DNA of 5,625 nt from an uncultured Prevotellaceae bacterium (GTDB lineage Bacteria > Bacteroidota > Bacteroidia > Bacteroidales > Bacteroidaceae). The notes under the pieces were generated by a model, which was not told the DNA's origin, searched no databases, and saw only the letters and a list, made by a program, of their open reading frames with translations. Shown here piece by piece: positions 5,221 through 5,625 of the stretch. The stretch spans positions 1-5,625 of the forward strand of contig CAMHPM010000129.1 of assembly GCA_946187025.1 (NCBI GenBank), written 5' to 3'. Both the position numbers and the translations under genes were made by a program. Numbering within the stretch: the stretch's first letter is position 1; every line of letters begins with the position of its first letter.

Positions 5221-5625
5221 CTAAATCCATACGAACAGGATAAATGTGAGCGCGCATGTCATCCCGATGAGGAAGCCGACGATGACTTGCGAAAGTGTAT
5301 GCTGGCGCAGTATCATGCGACATGTTCCCATGATGCCCGACATTATCAGTATGCCGCACATTGGCATCAACGGATTAAAGAAGAAAAGATAACTGAATGC
5401 GATGACTGTGCCAAAGAGTCCGCCCATACCTGCCATGTGGGTACTAACTTTCCACCATGCATTGACCAGGGCGCATACAAGGCCAATGACAAGCATGGCA
5501 AGAATCATGCCACGCATGAACAAGGCTGTATTTATCTGCATGAAGATGAGCACACATGCAATGTAGCTTGCAATTGTTATGAAGTAGGGCATGTGTCGGT
5601 GTTCCCTGTGGCTGAGTTGCCAGTG
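5221..5625 (-). CDS. PAP2-superfamily-like integral membrane protein, C-terminal part
   Basis: The frame is open to the window edge: 11 further codons (HWQLSHREHRH) precede the first internal Met at 5592, so that Met is probably not the start and the 5' end lies outside. Of 134 visible residues, most fall in about five hydrophobic segments (near 13-31, 36-56, 66-83, 85-101 and 113-132 of the visible part). WKVSTHMAGMGGLFG resembles the PAP2 motif-2 region (usually PSGH) with H63 retained. CRMILRQHTLSQVIVGFLIG resembles motif 3 (SRxxxxxHxxxD) with R103 and H109 retained but Gln in place of the Asp. No motif 1 KxxxxxxRP is visible. A lipid-phosphate or undecaprenyl-diphosphate phosphatase role is possible; loss of catalysis is equally possible. 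It is likely the gene upstream of purE in the same transcript. Confidence 0.72.
   Translation of the reverse strand, partial: HWQLSHREHRHMPYFITIASYIACVLIFMQINTALFMRGMILAMLVIGLVCALVNAWWKVSTHMAGMGGLFGTVIAFSYLFFFNPLMPMCGILIMSGIMGTCRMILRQHTLSQVIVGFLIGMTCALTFILFVWI

Overview
The window reads as chromosomal DNA from a member of the Bacteroidota, most likely order Bacteroidales (Prevotella or Bacteroides-like). Three things point there: two promoter -7 boxes matching the Bacteroidota consensus TAnnTTTG, the absence of clear Shine-Dalgarno sequences before the genes, and protein sequences (dGTPase, IspG, PurE) that resemble Bacteroidales versions. The genus is inference. No mobile element, tRNA, rRNA or CRISPR array was seen.

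Layout, left to right. Positions 1-256 (minus) hold the N-terminal part of dut (dUTPase), cut by the window edge. Positions 257-491 are a divergent control region. Two outward-facing promoters sit at the outer ends of a large imperfect inverted repeat (307-357 and 400-443), whose inner parts are tandem heptads AAGTGAA (four copies on the left, three on the right). Positions 492-1811 (plus) encode the HD-domain dGTPase Dgt. Dgt converges, across 20 bp, on a tightly packed minus-strand gene series. Read in transcription order this series is a PAP2-like membrane protein (5625-5221, 5' end outside the window), purE (5167-4778), ispG (4781-3636, sharing ATGA with purE) and an ABC exporter half-transporter (3619-1832).

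Functionally, dut and dgt both control the dNTP pool and are fired from one shared symmetric promoter region. The minus-strand series joins purine synthesis (PurE), isoprenoid precursor synthesis (IspG) and two membrane proteins. A shared role in isoprenoid-linked envelope lipids is possible for IspG, the PAP2-like protein and the exporter, but that is inference from adjacency alone.

The most notable observation is IspG. Its sequence belongs with the large three-domain IspG class of Bacteroidota, Chlamydia and plants, yet it has only 381 residues and lacks the central A* domain, so it has the two-domain layout of the E. coli enzyme. The neighbouring PurE is also short (129 residues), missing the usual C-terminal helix region, and its stop codon lies inside the ispG start.
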